A stretch of DNA of 5,975 nt from JAVVFH01 sp032250585 (GTDB lineage: Bacteria; Pseudomonadota; Gammaproteobacteria; Xanthomonadales; SZUA-36). Positions 5,506 to 5,975 of this stretch are shown piece after piece; the stretch's first letter is position 1, and each line of letters begins with the position of its first letter. Made by a program: the position numbers and the translations under genes. The stretch is from the NCBI GenBank assembly GCA_032250585.1, contig JAVVFH010000219.1, forward strand, positions 1-5,975. The letters are read 5' to 3'. The notes under the pieces were generated by a model. It saw nothing but the letters and a program-made list of their open reading frames with translations, searched no databases and was not told the DNA's origin.

Positions 5506-5975
5506 CTAGATGCCCGCCAGCGTGATGTACTTGATCTCGATGAATTCCTCGATGCCATACTTCGAGCCCTCGCGACCCACACCGGACTGTTTGACACCGC
5601 CGAAGGGCGCGATCTCCGTGGACAGAAGACCATCGTTAACGCAAACCATGCCGTATTCAAGCGCTTCGGCGACACGGAACACGCGGCCCAGGTCGCGGGC
5701 GTAGAAATAGGAAGCGAGACCGAAGTCAGTCGCGTTGGCCAGTTCAATCGCCTCCTGCTCGGTTGAGAATTTGAAGATCGGCGCAACCGGGCCGAAGATT
5801 TCCTCGGTGGCGAAGGCCATGTCAGCGGTCGCGCCGCTGACCACCGTGGGCTCATAAAAGAGGCCGCCCAGCGCGTGGCGCCGGCCGCCCTCCACCAAGC
5901 GTGCGCCCTTGCTTTTTGCGTCCGCCAGCAGTTCTTCGACCTTGTCGATGGCCGCCGCTGAAATCATCGGGCCAA
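5506..5975 (-). CDS. gabD: NAD(P)-dependent succinate-semialdehyde dehydrogenase, GabD-type (5' end missing)
   Basis: The C-terminal 155 or so residues of an aldehyde dehydrogenase; the gene runs off the right edge and its frame is open through the last bases (reading Gly-Pro before MISAAAIDKVEELL). Diagnostic stretches are EEIFGPVAPIF (the Glu and Phe that contact the cofactor ribose in this superfamily), ANATDFGLASYFYARDLGRV, and the terminal FGGVKQSGVGREGSKYGIEEFIEIKY, which match the GabD subgroup well. GabD oxidises succinate semialdehyde to succinate in GABA and related catabolism. The catalytic Cys and Glu lie in the missing part, so activity cannot be judged. The usual NTG in this region reads NDG here (VCVNDGLLSTE). 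A related semialdehyde dehydrogenase specificity, such as glutarate semialdehyde, cannot be excluded. The internal ATG at 5967 is not the start. The stop codon lies 6 bp from that of the convergent ligase gene. Confidence 0.9.
   Translation of the reverse strand, partial: GPMISAAAIDKVEELLADAKSKGARLVEGGRRHALGGLFYEPTVVSGATADMAFATEEIFGPVAPIFKFSTEQEAIELANATDFGLASYFYARDLGRVFRVAEALEYGMVCVNDGLLSTEIAPFGGVKQSGVGREGSKYGIEEFIEIKYITLAGI

Overview
The window is GC-rich, densely coded bacterial DNA. The gene set (a MAPEG membrane protein, a VC1184-type class V aminotransferase, a retropepsin / inactive-transglutaminase-7TM / RimK-like ATP-grasp cluster, and a GabD-type dehydrogenase) points to a proteobacterium, most likely a gammaproteobacterium. 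That assignment is inferred from gene families, not from a marker gene. I see no rRNA, tRNA, CRISPR array, insertion sequence or phage gene.

Layout: (1) 1-386, + strand, the 3' part of a MAPEG-family membrane protein gene. (2) 514-1743, - strand, a complete PLP-dependent class V aminotransferase usually labelled 'cysteine desulfurase-like'; the catalytic cysteine position appears to hold tyrosine. It converges with gene 1 across a 127-bp gap. (3) 1744-2180, a 437-bp divergent intergenic region with a TATAAT -10 box, a TTCAA-N4-TTGAA inverted repeat over the -35 position, and a long leader. (4) 2181-5499, + strand, a tightly coupled three-gene operon joined by two ATGA stop/start overlaps. (5) 5506-5975, - strand, the 3' part of a gabD-like succinate-semialdehyde dehydrogenase gene, converging on the operon with only 6 bp between stop codons.

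The operon is the most interesting part. Its products are a lipoprotein carrying a retropepsin-like aspartic protease domain (the family often mislabelled 'ATP-dependent zinc protease'), a membrane protein with a transglutaminase fold that has lost its catalytic residues plus a seven-helix membrane module, and a cytoplasmic RimK-related ATP-grasp ligase (alpha-L-glutamate ligase-like). The families suggest an amino-acid or peptide ligation activity in the cytoplasm, a membrane module with a substrate-binding exported domain, and a surface-anchored protease that could trim or remove the product. The three families are known to occur together, but as far as I know the substrate and product are not established. 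The order, overlaps and predicted locations seen here fit one pathway spanning the envelope.
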